From assembly GCA_902612345.1 (NCBI GenBank), contig CACMDE010000007.1:1-64000 (forward strand): a stretch of DNA of 64,000 nt. The letters run 5' to 3'. The notes under the pieces were generated by a model. It saw only the letters and a program-made list of their open reading frames with translations, was not told the DNA's origin and made no database searches. The number at the start of each line of letters is the position of its first letter. Positions within the stretch are counted from its first letter, which is position 1. Positions 34,682 to 44,400 of this stretch are shown piece by piece. Both the position numbers and the translations under genes were made by a program. Source of the DNA: an uncultured Pelagibacteraceae bacterium (GTDB lineage Bacteria > Pseudomonadota > Alphaproteobacteria > Pelagibacterales > Pelagibacteraceae).

Positions 34682-35578
34682 CTAATTTCCCCAAAAATTT
34701 TTAGAGTTAGATGATTTTTTTACAAAATAAATACCAACAATTATAGCAATTAGAGCAATTATAACTTTTGATGTAATAAGTTCATTTAATATGAAATATC
34801 CAAGAATTACACCAAAAATTGGAATAAGATAAGCCACTTGGGCTTGAAATACTAAACCATTTTTTTTCAAAATAGCAAATCTTAACAACCACGCAACACC
34901 AGTTGGAAAAATTCCTAAATAAATCAAAGCCAATGTTGAGTCTAAACTGGGTGATAAATTCCAAGGTTGCTCAAAAAAAAGTGAGATTGGGCATACTATT
35001 AAAGTCCCCCAAATAAGAATAGAGGCAGTAACGTTTTCGTTTTTTTTATGACTGATCTTTAAGGTTAAAATTCCGCCAATAACATAAAAAGTCGACCCTA
35101 ACAAAATCATAAGAGCATAAAAGAAATTGGAATTTGTAATTAATAAATTATCTGAAAATAAATAAATTACTCCCAAAAAACCTGACAATATACCAATTAT
35201 TTTAAATAAATTAATTTTTTCTTTATCAACAAAAAAATGAGCTAATATTGTAGCACTTATTGGAGTTGATGACATGAGTATTGCTGCAAGATTACTTTGT
35301 ACTTTTTGAACACCGTATGCAATTAAGAAAAAAGGAATAACTAAATTTATAATACCAATTGATGCATACCAAATCCAATCTTTTGAAAATGCTTCAATTT
35401 TAATATTTTTAGCTAAACATAAAATTACAACTGGTATTGCTCCAAATAAAATTCTTAAAAATGCGATTGTAATAGGTCCATAAGAATATGTTGCTATTTT
35501 AATATTAAAAAATGCGGAAGCCCAAATTAAAGCTAATGTTGATAATAAAAAATAGTCTATGGTTTTTGGAGATGTCAT
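34682..35578 (-). CDS. EamA-family (DMT) transporter
   Basis: This 298-residue protein has ten predicted hydrophobic segments in two EamA repeats. The N-terminal ALIWASAFFNIKIATY motif, PITIAFLRILFGA, an ATILAHFF segment and a late LGYFILNEL are typical. The substrate is unknown. Its stop abuts the homocysteine methyltransferase stop, and its start overlaps the YbaK-like gene by 4 nt (ATGA), so it forms an operon with nnrD and the YbaK gene. Confidence 0.88.
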   Translation of the reverse strand: MTSPKTIDYFLLSTLALIWASAFFNIKIATYSYGPITIAFLRILFGAIPVVILCLAKNIKIEAFSKDWIWYASIGIINLVIPFFLIAYGVQKVQSNLAAILMSSTPISATILAHFFVDKEKINLFKIIGILSGFLGVIYLFSDNLLITNSNFFYALMILLGSTFYVIGGILTLKISHKKNENVTASILIWGTLIVCPISLFFEQPWNLSPSLDSTLALIYLGIFPTGVAWLLRFAILKKNGLVFQAQVAYLIPIFGVILGYFILNELITSKVIIALIAIIVGIYFVKKSSNSKNFWGN

Positions 35579-36057
35579 TCTGTAATATTTTTAATTGAAC
35601 CTTTAGTGATTTTTTTTAAGTTGTCAAAATCTATTTTAAAGATACAATTTGGATGGCCTGCTGCAGCATATATATGGTTAAATCTTTTCAACCCTTCGTC
35701 AATAAAAACTTCTATTTGCGACAAGTGTCCGACTGGAGAAACGCCTCCAATTGTAAATCCTGTAACTTCTTTAACTTCATCTGCGTTTGCCATTGAAATA
35801 TCTTTTTGATTTTTAATTTTTTTTAATTTATTTAAAGAACATCTCTTGTCTCCAGAAACTAAACAAAGTACAAAAGCATCTTCTGTTTTAAATAACAAAC
35901 TTTTTACTATTGATCCAACTTCTGTATTTAAACTTTCTGCAGCTTCTTGTGCAGTTCTAGCAGATGAGTTTAAAACAATAGCCTTTAAATCATTGCTAAA
36001 TTCATTTAATTTTTTTTGGACTCTTTTAACTGGTTCTTTATTTAGAATATCTTCCAT
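35575..36057 (-). CDS. YbaK/EbsC-family aminoacyl-tRNA deacylase-like protein
   Basis: This 160-residue protein with the YbaK/prolyl-tRNA-editing fold shows EVGSIVKSLLFKTEDAFVLCLVSGDKR split over residues 46-72, with the conserved Lys of the family, then FTIGGVSPVGH and YAAAGHPNCIFKI. Family members hydrolyse mischarged Cys- or Ala-tRNA-Pro and related tRNAs. It overlaps nnrD by 20 nt upstream and the EamA gene by 4 nt downstream. The precise tRNA target is not known. Confidence 0.87.
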   Translation of the reverse strand: MEDILNKEPVKRVQKKLNEFSNDLKAIVLNSSARTAQEAAESLNTEVGSIVKSLLFKTEDAFVLCLVSGDKRCSLNKLKKIKNQKDISMANADEVKEVTGFTIGGVSPVGHLSQIEVFIDEGLKRFNHIYAAAGHPNCIFKIDFDNLKKITKGSIKNITE

Positions 36058-36883
36058 ATATATTTGTTATTATTATCTTTAAGTTTTTTATTAAATCCTC
36101 TGCAATAAGTCCTTTTTTTAATTTAAGCGCAGTTTTGCTATGTATCCATACTCCAGCTGATGCAGCCTGAATTGGACTCATTTTTTTATCACCTACTAAA
36201 CTCGATATTAAACCTGCTAAAACATCTCCTGTACCAATTACAGCAAGTTCGTTTGAGGATTTATTGTTGAGAATTATTTTTTTTTGATTTGCAATTAATG
36301 TGTGGCTTCCTTTTAAAACAATTGTAGCCTTTATTTTTTTTATAGCAGATAGAATTAATTTTTTATGACTCTTAATATTTTTCAATTGAGGAAAAATTGT
36401 TCTAAATTCTTTTATATGCGGAGTTATTATTTTATTCTCATCTAAAAGCTTGTGGAGACGATTTGTTTTTCCCTTAAATGAAGTGAGGGCATCTGCATCT
36501 ATGACAACATATTTAACATTTTTCAGTAGATATGAAGTTTTTTGCATCGTAATTTTTGAAACGCCAGACCCAGGTCCAATTAAATATACAGAGTTTTTAT
36601 TTTTATTAACGAAGTTTTTAAACTCATTTAGACTATTTACCTTTTTTTTTAACATCGAGGGAAATTTTAAAGCAAAGAGTTTGAAATTTTTATTTGTGCA
36701 AAGCATTTTTACAGAACCTACGCCTGTCCTAAGAGCTGCCTCAGCGCTTAACATGGACGCTCCTATCATCTGATTTTCTCCTGATACAACTATTAATTGA
36801 CCTCTACTGTATTTATGACTTTTTTTATTTTTGAGAGGGAAATTTTTTACCCAAATACTCTGGGAATTCTTAATAATTTTCAT
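36038..36883 (-). CDS. nnrD: ADP/ATP-dependent NAD(P)H-hydrate dehydratase (NnrD/YjeF C-terminal domain)
   Basis: This 281-residue protein is the carbohydrate-kinase-like domain of YjeF: GQLIVVSGENQMIGASMLSA, LIGPGSGVS, VIDADALTSF and the active-site GTGDVLAGLISSLVG. It dehydrates damaged NAD(P)H hydrates. Many bacteria fuse this to an N-terminal NnrE epimerase (total about 500 residues); here only the dehydratase half is present. It leads a three-gene leftward set with the YbaK-like and EamA genes. Confidence 0.87.
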   Translation of the reverse strand: MKIIKNSQSIWVKNFPLKNKKSHKYSRGQLIVVSGENQMIGASMLSAEAALRTGVGSVKMLCTNKNFKLFALKFPSMLKKKVNSLNEFKNFVNKNKNSVYLIGPGSGVSKITMQKTSYLLKNVKYVVIDADALTSFKGKTNRLHKLLDENKIITPHIKEFRTIFPQLKNIKSHKKLILSAIKKIKATIVLKGSHTLIANQKKIILNNKSSNELAVIGTGDVLAGLISSLVGDKKMSPIQAASAGVWIHSKTALKLKKGLIAEDLIKNLKIIITNIYGRYSK

Positions 36884-36927
36884 ATCTAATTATCACAGTT
36901 ATGAGCAAATTGCATAGCTGTTATCGG

Positions 36928-36933
36928 TATAAT
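36928..36933 (+). promoter_or_regulatory. Possible glnA -10 element
   Basis: A perfect TATAAT lies 58 bp before the glnA start in a 108-bp intergenic region. No matching -35 hexamer sits at the usual 16-18 bp spacing (a TTGCAT is only 12 bp away), so the assignment is tentative. I saw no convincing sigma-54 or riboswitch element. Confidence 0.35.
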
Positions 36934-36991
36934 CTTGTTCTTATTATTGTAGTTTTTGGTATTCACTTGTAGAATTTACACAGGAGATAAA

Positions 36992-38398
36992 ATGAGTGCA
37001 AGTGATGTTTTAAAATTGATGAAAGATAAAGAAATTGAATACGTAGACTTGAGGTTTACGGACCCAAGAGGAAAACTTCAACATTTAACAATGGACTCAA
37101 CAGTTGTTGATGAAGGAATGTTAAACGATGGTGTATTTTTTGATGGTTCATCAATTGCTGGCTGGAAGGCAATAAACGAGTCCGATATGATTTTAAAACC
37201 TGATCTAGGTAGAAAAGTAGTTGATCCATTCACTTCTCATAATACTCTTGTATTGTTTTGCGATATTTTAGATGCAGTTAAAAAAGATCCATATGAAAGA
37301 GATCCTAGAGGAATTGCAAAAAAAGCTGAAGCTTATTTAAAAACTACCGGAGTCGGTGATAAAGCTTACTTTGGTCCTGAACCAGAGTTTTTTGTATTTG
37401 ATGATGTAAGAATTAAAAACGAAATGAATGAAACTGGTTTCGTAATTGATAGTACAGAAGGCCCATATAATTCTGGAAAAAAATATGAAAATGGTAACAT
37501 GGGTCATAGACCAGGTGTTAAAGGTGGTTATTTCCCTGTACCACCAGTAGATAGTGCTCAAGATATGAGAGGTGAATTTTTAAAAGGTTTGAGAGATGTT
37601 GGTATTACAGTTGAAAAACATCACCATGAAGTTGCTCCAAGTCAACATGAATTAGGAATGTTATTTGGTACGTTAGTTAACCAAGCGGATAACGTTCAGT
37701 TATATAAATATGTAGTGCAGATGGTTGCCCATTCATTTGGTAAAACAGCTACTTTCATGCCAAAACCTGTAAAAGGGGATAATGGTTCTGGAATGCATAC
37801 TCACCAATCAATTTGGAAAGGTGATACTCCTGTATTTTCTGGAGATAAGTACTCTGGATTATCAGAAACAGCACTACATTATATTGGTGGAATTTTAAAA
37901 CATGCAAAAGCAATTAATGCTTTTTCAAATGCTACTACAAATAGTTACAAAAGATTAATACCAGGATTTGAGGCTCCTGTTCTTTTAGCATATTCTGCAA
38001 GAAACAGATCTGCATCATGTAGAATCCCTATTACATTAAGTAAAAAGGGTGCAAGATGTGAAATAAGATTTCCAGATGCAGCAGGAAACCCTTACTTAAC
38101 ATTCTCCGCAATGTTGATGGCTGGTTTAGATGGAATTAAAAATAAAATTCATCCAGGTGAGTCTTTTGATAAAGATCTTTATACTTTACCAGAAGAGGAA
38201 ATTAAAAATATTCCAACTGTGTGTGGTTCGCTTAGAGAAGCAATGGAGAGCTTAGATACAGATAGAGAGTTTTTGAAACAAGGAAATGTATTCACTGACG
38301 ATCAAATCGATGCTTACATATCTCTAAAATTTGAGGAAATATATAATTTGGAACACACTCCACATCCGATTGAGTTTCAGATGTATTACAGTAGCTAA
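36992..38398 (+). CDS. glnA: Glutamine synthetase type I
   Basis: I chose the ATG at 36992 behind an AGGAGA ribosome-binding site; this gives 468 residues, the size of E. coli GlnA (469). A 12-codon extension upstream is not supported. Key motifs are [44 protein letters not shown], a late [12 protein letters not shown] and [11 protein letters not shown]. The adenylylation Tyr is retained in DLYTLPEEE, so GlnE-type control is possible. It joins ammonia to glutamate in the cytoplasm. A strong bidirectional terminator follows. Confidence 0.96.
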   Translation: MSASDVLKLMKDKEIEYVDLRFTDPRGKLQHLTMDSTVVDEGMLNDGVFFDGSSIAGWKAINESDMILKPDLGRKVVDPFTSHNTLVLFCDILDAVKKDPYERDPRGIAKKAEAYLKTTGVGDKAYFGPEPEFFVFDDVRIKNEMNETGFVIDSTEGPYNSGKKYENGNMGHRPGVKGGYFPVPPVDSAQDMRGEFLKGLRDVGITVEKHHHEVAPSQHELGMLFGTLVNQADNVQLYKYVVQMVAHSFGKTATFMPKPVKGDNGSGMHTHQSIWKGDTPVFSGDKYSGLSETALHYIGGILKHAKAINAFSNATTNSYKRLIPGFEAPVLLAYSARNRSASCRIPITLSKKGARCEIRFPDAAGNPYLTFSAMLMAGLDGIKNKIHPGESFDKDLYTLPEEEIKNIPTVCGSLREAMESLDTDREFLKQGNVFTDDQIDAYISLKFEEIYNLEHTPHPIEFQMYYSS

Positions 38399-38438
38399 TT
38401 AATAAAAATAAAAAACTACTTTTTATTTTTAATTAGCT
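38393..38438. terminator. Bidirectional terminator shared by glnA and the convergent small gene
   Basis: A long inverted repeat has a left arm at 38393-38414 and a right arm at 38420-38438. They pair over 19 bp with one 3-nt bulge around a 5-nt loop ACTAC. Both arms are A/T runs with AGCT at the base, so either strand ends in a T tract. The left arm contains the glnA stop and the right arm encodes the end of the minus-strand 62-residue gene. Confidence 0.85.
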
Positions 38439-38604
38439 GGGCATCAGCAATTTTAGATTTATTTACACCTTCTTTGATTGTGTATTCTAAAGTTCCGTTT
38501 GCACCAGCATTAACTGCTTTTCTCTGAGATCTAAATAATACTTTTTCTTTTAAATCTTGAGCAAGCTTAGCTGCATTTGATTGTAGATGTTTTAAGTCTC
38601 TCAT
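38416..38604 (-). CDS. Small basic protein of unknown function
   Basis: This 62-residue basic protein starts at ATG and has an N-terminal amphipathic helix pattern (LQSNAAKLAQDLKEKVLF, 7-24) followed by RSQRKAVNAGANGTLEYTIKEG. I do not recognise a family. The plausible composition (mixed residues rather than a low-complexity shadow), its fit between the glnA terminator and sufA, and its own start support a real gene. The reverse-strand sequence carries no competing gene. Its C-terminal codons lie in the terminator arm. Confidence 0.6.
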   Translation of the reverse strand: MRDLKHLQSNAAKLAQDLKEKVLFRSQRKAVNAGANGTLEYTIKEGVNKSKIADAQLIKNKK

Positions 38605-38665
38605 GATTCATTAAAGATAACATAGATATGCATTTGACGCAATGCAGATATGCACTAAACTAATA

Positions 38666-39001
38666 CTAGATTTTAAAGGATTCCCCACATCCACATCTCT
38701 CGGTCTCATTTGGATTTTTAAATACAAATGATGACGAAAATTCCTCAGTTTTATAGTCCATTTCTGTTCCAAGTAAGTACATAACAGCACCAGCATCGAT
38801 AAAAACTTTTACTCCTTTATCTTCAATTACTTCATCGTTTGGATTTGAATTTTTTGCGTATTCCATGATGTAAGACATACCAGCACAACCGCCAGCTTTA
38901 ACTCCAATTCTAACTCCAATTGAGTCTTTTTGAGCACCAGACATTATCTCCTTAATTTTGTTAGCAGCATTATCACTGAGTTTTATTATTGGATTTGTCA
39001 T
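38666..39001 (-). CDS. sufA: A-type iron-sulfur carrier (SufA/ErpA-like)
   Basis: This 111-residue HesB/IscA-family protein has the three cluster-binding cysteines: one in GGCAGMSYIMEY and two in the C-terminal CGCGESF. It carries 2Fe-2S or 4Fe-4S clusters from the SufBCD scaffold to target enzymes. It is the last gene of the suf operon and overlaps the SufT-like gene by 4 nt. Confidence 0.92.
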   Translation of the reverse strand: MTNPIIKLSDNAANKIKEIMSGAQKDSIGVRIGVKAGGCAGMSYIMEYAKNSNPNDEVIEDKGVKVFIDAGAVMYLLGTEMDYKTEEFSSSFVFKNPNETERCGCGESFKI

Positions 39002-39297
39002 AGGTTTAACTCTAGTTTTGCTGCCTCCGACATCATCGATTTATCCCAAGGTGGATCCCAAACTAAATCAAGATCTACTTCTGTTACCTCTTTAATCTCT
39101 TTTACACTATTTTTGACTTCATTAGGTAAACTTTCAGCTACTGGACAATTGGGTGAAGTTAAAGTCATTTTTATATAAACTTTGTTGTCTTTATCTACTG
39201 TTACGTCATATATCAATCCCAATTCATAAATATTAACTGGAATCTCTGGATCATAAATTTTTTTAATTTCGGTAATTACTTTTTCTTTAATTTGCAT
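38998..39297 (-). CDS. sufT: SufT-like DUF59/MIP18-family protein
   Basis: This 99-residue DUF59 protein has YDPEIPVNIYELGLIYDV, KMTLTSPNCPVAESLP (conserved Cys) and DLVWDPPWDKSMMSE. SufT proteins help Fe-S cluster maturation under high demand. It overlaps sufU by 1 nt and sufA by 4 nt, so it is clearly part of the suf operon. Confidence 0.9.
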   Translation of the reverse strand: MQIKEKVITEIKKIYDPEIPVNIYELGLIYDVTVDKDNKVYIKMTLTSPNCPVAESLPNEVKNSVKEIKEVTEVDLDLVWDPPWDKSMMSEAAKLELNL

Positions 39298-39767
39298 TAG
39301 TCAATGTTCTCACTATTTATTTCCTCTTGTGTATTATCTATAGCAGATGTCAATGTATGCCAAGATAAAGTTGCACATTTTACTCTCATTGGATATTTTT
39401 TCACACCAGACAAACACATGAGTTTGGTTTTTTCATTTTCTTCTAAGATTTTATTATTAAGTTTATCTTTTTTTTTAATCATTTCTAAAAAATCTTGAAC
39501 TATTTCTTTTACTTCATGTTCTTCTTTACCTTTAACCAAATCAGTCATAATTGATGCTGAAGCCATTGAAATTGCACATCCTTGACCCTCAAATGAAATA
39601 TCCTGAACTTTTTTATCCTCATCTAATTTGAGATAAACATGAACTTTATCTCCACACAGAGGATTATGTCCTTTAGCATCTTTATTAAAATTTTCTGTCT
39701 TTCTTAAATTTCTAGGATTTTTTCCGTGATCTAAAATAATTTCTTGATATAATTCTTTTAAGTCCAT
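39297..39767 (-). CDS. sufU: SufU/IscU-like protein
   Basis: This 156-residue NifU_N-domain protein has ELYQEIILDHGKNPRN, NPLCGDKV, EGQGCAISMASASIM and a C-terminal Cys pair in LMCLSGVKKYPMRVKCATL. The 18-residue-type insertion before the last cysteines marks the SufU subtype, which accepts sulfur from SufS. The gene lies between sufS and sufT with 1-nt overlaps. It probably works as sulfur acceptor and SufS activator in place of SufE. Confidence 0.92.
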   Translation of the reverse strand: MDLKELYQEIILDHGKNPRNLRKTENFNKDAKGHNPLCGDKVHVYLKLDEDKKVQDISFEGQGCAISMASASIMTDLVKGKEEHEVKEIVQDFLEMIKKKDKLNNKILEENEKTKLMCLSGVKKYPMRVKCATLSWHTLTSAIDNTQEEINSENID

Positions 39768-40984
39768 TATTTATTAAATATTTTCTTACATTTATTAATT
39801 GATTCATTCAATTTATCAATATCTTCTCTTGTATTATAAATTCCTAAAGATGCTCTTGCGGTAGCAGCTAAACCCAATTTATCATGAAGAATTTGGCAAC
39901 AATGATGTCCAGCTCTAATTGCAACACCATCTTCGTCTAAAATAGTTGCAATATCATGTGCATGAATTCCATCTAAGGTAAATGATAAAACTGAACCTTT
40001 GTTTTTGGGATTACCCACTAATGTAACTGAATTATTTTTCCTCAAAACTTCTTCGCCATATTTAGTAAGTTCATTCTCATGTTTTTCAATATTTTTAATA
40101 CCAATTTGATTTAGAAATTTAATTGACTCAGCAAATGCTATTACTTGTGCTGTTGCCATAGTGCCCGCTTCATATTTGTTTGGCAAATCACCAAACGTAA
40201 TACCATCCTTTTTAACTTCGCTTATCATACCTCCTCCGCCTTGGTAAGGTGGTAGAGCTTCAAGCCATTTTTTCTTTGCATAAAGAATTCCTAATCCTGT
40301 TGGCCCATACATTTTATGACATGAGATTGCGTAAAAATCGCATCCAATTTCTTGCATATCAATTCTGAGATGTGGTGCACCTTGGCATCCATCTATAAGA
40401 ATTGGTATATTTTTTGAGTGAGCTAGTCGTGTAATTTCTTTTATTGGCAAAATTGCTCCAGTTACATTTGATAAATGTGTAATGGCTATCATCTTTGTTT
40501 TAGGTGATATTAATTTTTGTATACTCTCAAGAGAAATTTCCCCGTCTGAGTTTATCTCAGCAAATTTAATTTGAACCCCTTTAGATCTTCTTAAATAATG
40601 CCATGGTACATAATTCGAGTGATGTTCAAGTTCTGTAAGTATAATTTCATCACCTTCTTTTAAAAATTTTTGTCCAAAAGTATTAGCAACCAAATTGATT
40701 GCCTCTGTTGCGCCTTTTGTAAAAACAATTTCATTAGGATCTTTTGCATTTATATATTTCTGCACCAGACTTCTTGTCTCTTCATATAAATTCGTAGCTG
40801 CAACTGCTAAATAATGAACACTCCTTCCAACATTTGAAAATTCTTTTGTATAAAAATCATAAATTCTATCAACAACAACTTGGGGTTTCTGAGAGGAGTT
40901 TGCGCTGTCTAAATATACAAGATCATTATTATGAACTTTATTATTGAATATCGGAAATTGTTTTTTTATATTTTCAATATTCAT
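39767..40984 (-). CDS. sufS: Cysteine desulfurase (SufS)
   Basis: This 405-residue class V aminotransferase has YLDSANSSQKP, TKGATEAINLVA, LTELEHHSNYVPW, PLP-binding Lys in SCHKMYGPTG and the catalytic Cys in RAGHHCCQ (group II SufS type). It takes sulfur from cysteine and passes the persulfide to SufU. It overlaps sufD by 4 nt and sufU by 1 nt. Confidence 0.95.
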   Translation of the reverse strand: MNIENIKKQFPIFNNKVHNNDLVYLDSANSSQKPQVVVDRIYDFYTKEFSNVGRSVHYLAVAATNLYEETRSLVQKYINAKDPNEIVFTKGATEAINLVANTFGQKFLKEGDEIILTELEHHSNYVPWHYLRRSKGVQIKFAEINSDGEISLESIQKLISPKTKMIAITHLSNVTGAILPIKEITRLAHSKNIPILIDGCQGAPHLRIDMQEIGCDFYAISCHKMYGPTGLGILYAKKKWLEALPPYQGGGGMISEVKKDGITFGDLPNKYEAGTMATAQVIAFAESIKFLNQIGIKNIEKHENELTKYGEEVLRKNNSVTLVGNPKNKGSVLSFTLDGIHAHDIATILDEDGVAIRAGHHCCQILHDKLGLAATARASLGIYNTREDIDKLNESINKCKKIFNK

Positions 40985-42225
40985 GTTGATAATCCCATTG
41001 TAGATTTAATAATATTTTTTATTTCTTCGTCTGTAATTTTTTCAATCACATCTAGCAAAAATCCTTTAATAAGAAGATTTTTAGCCTCTTTATAATTTAA
41101 GCCTCTAGATCTAAGATAAAAGATTGAATTATCGTTCAAACTACCAGAAGCTGATCCGTGAGAACATTTAACATCATCTGCATAAATTTCTAACTCTGGT
41201 TTTGCATTAAATTCTGAATTTTCATTTAGCAAAATTGCCTTGCTTAATTGATAACCATCAGTTTTTTGAGCATCTTTATCTACATATATTTTTCCCTGAT
41301 AAACACTTTTTGATGAATTATCTAAAACACTTTTAATCAACTGATAACTTTTAGTATTTTCAATTAAGTGATTAATATTGGTTTTAATTTCATGATGTCT
41401 ATTTTCACTTAAAGAAAATATACCATTAACAAAAGCGGAAGAATATTTTCCTTTTAGATTACAATTTATTTCATTTTTAAAAAATTTAGATCCATTTGAT
41501 AAAATAAATGTTTCTGAAACACTATTAGTTTCTTGATCAATATTATTGAATGAATATTTAATGTTATTATTGGTTAGATTATCTAATTTAAAATTTTTAA
41601 GAACAGAATCTTTTTTTAATTTAAAATTATAATAAATATTTATAAAGTTTTTATCTGATATATCATTGAATGTATCAATAAGTTTAAGAGAGCTATTTTC
41701 TCCTAATAAAAAATTAAGCTGAATATTTATATTTGTGGAATTTAATTCACTATTGGTTGTGTGGTAAATTACTACAGGTTTTTTGACATTATAACCATCT
41801 TCAACATGAATTTTATAATTGTAAATTGCAAAAGCATTATTTAGATCTATAAGCGCATTATCTTTAAATAAATTATTATCTATTTTGGTTTCTTTAGAAA
41901 TTTTTACCTTATTACTATCTTCATGTTCAAATTTAATTTCTTCTAGTTTTCCATTTATAAAAACTATTTTGTTATGTTCTAAATTTTTTAAATATAATGA
42001 CTCATCAATTTTGTTTGATTTTGTTGTGTCATTGTAAAATATTAAATTTTCAATATTTTTATTAATTATTTGATTTAAGTCAGAAAATTTCCAACTCTCT
42101 AATTTTTTTGATGGAAAACCTTTTTCAATAAATTTATTTAAAAATTCTTTTCTAAATTTTGCCTCATCATTTAAAGATGAATTTTTATATGTATTTTCAA
42201 AATCTGTTATAATTTTTTTTTCCAT
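40981..42225 (-). CDS. sufD: Fe-S assembly scaffold subunit SufD
   Basis: This 414-residue protein is diverged and Asn/Lys-rich in its N-terminal half. The SufBD core is visible in the C-terminal part: YQGKIYVDKDAQKTDGYQ, ILLNENSEFNAKPELEI, the DVKCSHGSASG motif with the essential His, and LRSRGLNYKEAKNLLIKGF. It forms the SufBC2D scaffold on which clusters are built. Located between sufC and sufS. Confidence 0.93.
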   Translation of the reverse strand: MEKKIITDFENTYKNSSLNDEAKFRKEFLNKFIEKGFPSKKLESWKFSDLNQIINKNIENLIFYNDTTKSNKIDESLYLKNLEHNKIVFINGKLEEIKFEHEDSNKVKISKETKIDNNLFKDNALIDLNNAFAIYNYKIHVEDGYNVKKPVVIYHTTNSELNSTNINIQLNFLLGENSSLKLIDTFNDISDKNFINIYYNFKLKKDSVLKNFKLDNLTNNNIKYSFNNIDQETNSVSETFILSNGSKFFKNEINCNLKGKYSSAFVNGIFSLSENRHHEIKTNINHLIENTKSYQLIKSVLDNSSKSVYQGKIYVDKDAQKTDGYQLSKAILLNENSEFNAKPELEIYADDVKCSHGSASGSLNDNSIFYLRSRGLNYKEAKNLLIKGFLLDVIEKITDEEIKNIIKSTMGLST

Positions 42226-42960
42226 TTAATTAAAATTCTCATATCCTTTTTTTTCAAGTTCTAAAGCTAACTCTGGTCCACCAGACTTAATTATTTTCCC
42301 ATTCATTAATACATGTACAAAATCAGGTTTAATGTAATCTAATAATCTTTGATAGTGAGTAATAATTAAGAAAGAATTATTCTTTTTTCTTAAAGAGTTT
42401 ACTCCATCAGCAACTATTTTAAGAGCATCAATATCTAATCCAGAATCTGTTTCATCCAAGATCGAAAGCTTTGGATTTAAAATTGACATTTGTAGAATTT
42501 CATTTTTCTTTTTTTCTCCACCTGAAAAACCAACATTAAGTTGTCTACTTAACTTTTCTTCACTAAACTTTAATTCTTTTGATTTATTTTTTACTAAATT
42601 TAAAAATTCAATTGCATCAAGTTCTTTCTCACCTCTCGCTTTTCTAATTGAGTTTAGCGATGTTCTAAGAAAAGTATTTGTGTTGACGCCAGGAATTTCT
42701 AGTGGATATTGAAAAGCTAGGAAAATGCCTTTATGAGCTCTCTCTTCAATCTCTAAATCAAAAAGATTCTTATTTTCGTATAAAATTTCACCACTTACAT
42801 CATACCCTTTTTTGCCTGAGAGAATGTTTGATAATGTGCTTTTTCCTGATCCATTTGGGCCCATAATTGCATGAACCTCACCCTCTTTGATTTCAAGGTT
42901 AAAACCATTTAAAATACATTTTTTTTCAACATTAGCCTTTAAATTATTGATCTTTAGCAT
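42226..42960 (-). CDS. sufC: Fe-S assembly ATPase SufC
   Basis: This 244-residue ABC ATPase has Walker A GPNGSGKST, Q-loop AFQYPLEIPGVN (SufC-specific), signature FSGGEKKKNEILQM and Walker B LSILDETDSGLD. It drives conformational change in the SufB-SufD core. It lies immediately before sufD (0 bp) and immediately after sufB. Confidence 0.96.
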   Translation of the reverse strand: MLKINNLKANVEKKCILNGFNLEIKEGEVHAIMGPNGSGKSTLSNILSGKKGYDVSGEILYENKNLFDLEIEERAHKGIFLAFQYPLEIPGVNTNTFLRTSLNSIRKARGEKELDAIEFLNLVKNKSKELKFSEEKLSRQLNVGFSGGEKKKNEILQMSILNPKLSILDETDSGLDIDALKIVADGVNSLRKKNNSFLIITHYQRLLDYIKPDFVHVLMNGKIIKSGGPELALELEKKGYENFN

Positions 42961-44397
42961 TTAACCTACACTTCCTTCTAAACTTATCCCAACAAGCTTT
43001 TGAGCCTCGACTGCAAACTCCATTGGCAGCTGTTGCAAAACCTCTTTGCAAAAACCATTAACAATTAAACTTACAGCTTCTTCAGAGCTTAACCCCCTTT
43101 GTTGGCAATAGTACAACTGCTCCTCACTTATTTTAGAAGTGGTAGCCTCATGCGCAATTGTAGAGTCTGAATTTTTATTCTTAATATAAGGGATGGTATG
43201 TGCTCCACATTTGTTACCCATTAATAAAGAGTCACATTGTGTATAATTACTTGAATTTTTTGCTTTTTTGAAAATGTCAACTAAACCTCTATATGTCATA
43301 TCTGATTTTCCTGCGCTTATACCTTTTGAAATAATTTTACTTTTTGTATTTTTACCGATGTGTATCATTTTAGTACCGGTATCAGCTTTTTGATGGTTGT
43401 TGGTAATTGCAATTGAGTAAAATTCACCAATTGAGTTATCGCCTTGAAGAATACAACTCGGATATTTCCAAGTTATTGCAGAACCTGTTTCTACTTGCGT
43501 CCATGAAATTTTTGAATTGTTCCCCTTGCAAAGACCTCTTTTAGTTACAAAATTATATATTCCACCCTTGCCATCTTCATCACCAGGGTACCAATTTTGA
43601 ACAGTTGAGTATTTTATTTCAGCATCATCTAAAGCTATAAGTTCAACGTTTGCAGCATGTAATTGATTTTCATCTCTCATTGGGGCTGTGCAACCTTCCA
43701 AATAACTTACATAACTTCCTTTATCAGCAATAATTAAAGTTCTTTCGAATTGTCCAGTATCTGATGCATTAATTCTAAAATACGTTGAAAGTTCCATAGG
43801 ACATTTGGTATTTGGTGGAATATAAACAAATGAACCGTCAGTAAATACTGCCGAGTTTAGAGTTGCAAAAAAATGATCACTTATTGGTATGACTGTTCCT
43901 AAATACTTTTTTACTAATTCTGGATATTTTTGTACTGCCTCAGATATAGAGCAGAAAATAATACCTTTCTCAGTAAGTTTATCTTTAAAAGTTGTAGCTA
44001 CTGAAACTGAATCAAATACTGCATCTACTGCTATATTGTTCAATCTCTTTTGTTCTTGCAAAGGAATTCCAAGTTTTTTGTAAGTCTCTAAAAGTTTTGG
44101 ATCAAGTTCATCTAAATTTTTTGGTTTTTCTTTAAAATTCTTGGGTGCTGAATAATAGTATAAATCTTGATAATCTATTTTTGGGTATTTAGGTTTTTGC
44201 CAATCTGGTTCCTTAAGAACTTTTAATCTTTCAAAAGCTTTAAGTCTCCAATCTAATAACCACCTTGGTTCTTTTTTTATTTTTGAGATAAATTTTATTA
44301 CTTCTTCATTTAAACCTTTGGGTGCTTTAAAGTTTTCTATATCTGTAGAAAACCCGTATTTATAATCTTTTAATTTTTCTAATTCTTTTTCTCTCAT
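42961..44397 (-). CDS. sufB: Fe-S assembly scaffold subunit SufB
   Basis: This 478-residue protein has all SufB hallmarks: [35 protein letters not shown], a [18 protein letters not shown] segment, [21 protein letters not shown] split over adjacent strands, and the C-terminal [14 protein letters not shown] with the sulfur-accepting Cys. It is the main site of cluster assembly. First structural gene of the operon, 3 bp after the IscR-like regulator gene. Confidence 0.96.
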   Translation of the reverse strand: MREKELEKLKDYKYGFSTDIENFKAPKGLNEEVIKFISKIKKEPRWLLDWRLKAFERLKVLKEPDWQKPKYPKIDYQDLYYYSAPKNFKEKPKNLDELDPKLLETYKKLGIPLQEQKRLNNIAVDAVFDSVSVATTFKDKLTEKGIIFCSISEAVQKYPELVKKYLGTVIPISDHFFATLNSAVFTDGSFVYIPPNTKCPMELSTYFRINASDTGQFERTLIIADKGSYVSYLEGCTAPMRDENQLHAANVELIALDDAEIKYSTVQNWYPGDEDGKGGIYNFVTKRGLCKGNNSKISWTQVETGSAITWKYPSCILQGDNSIGEFYSIAITNNHQKADTGTKMIHIGKNTKSKIISKGISAGKSDMTYRGLVDIFKKAKNSSNYTQCDSLLMGNKCGAHTIPYIKNKNSDSTIAHEATTSKISEEQLYYCQQRGLSSEEAVSLIVNGFCKEVLQQLPMEFAVEAQKLVGISLEGSVG

Positions 44398-44400
44398 AAA

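Noticed and set aside
36956-36991. Twelve-codon N-terminal extension of glnA
   Set aside because: The ATG at 36992 has a good ribosome-binding site and gives the standard glutamine synthetase length.
36884-36991. Possible glutamine or other riboswitch before glnA
   Set aside because: I could not find a supported conserved stem structure; only a TATAAT stands out.
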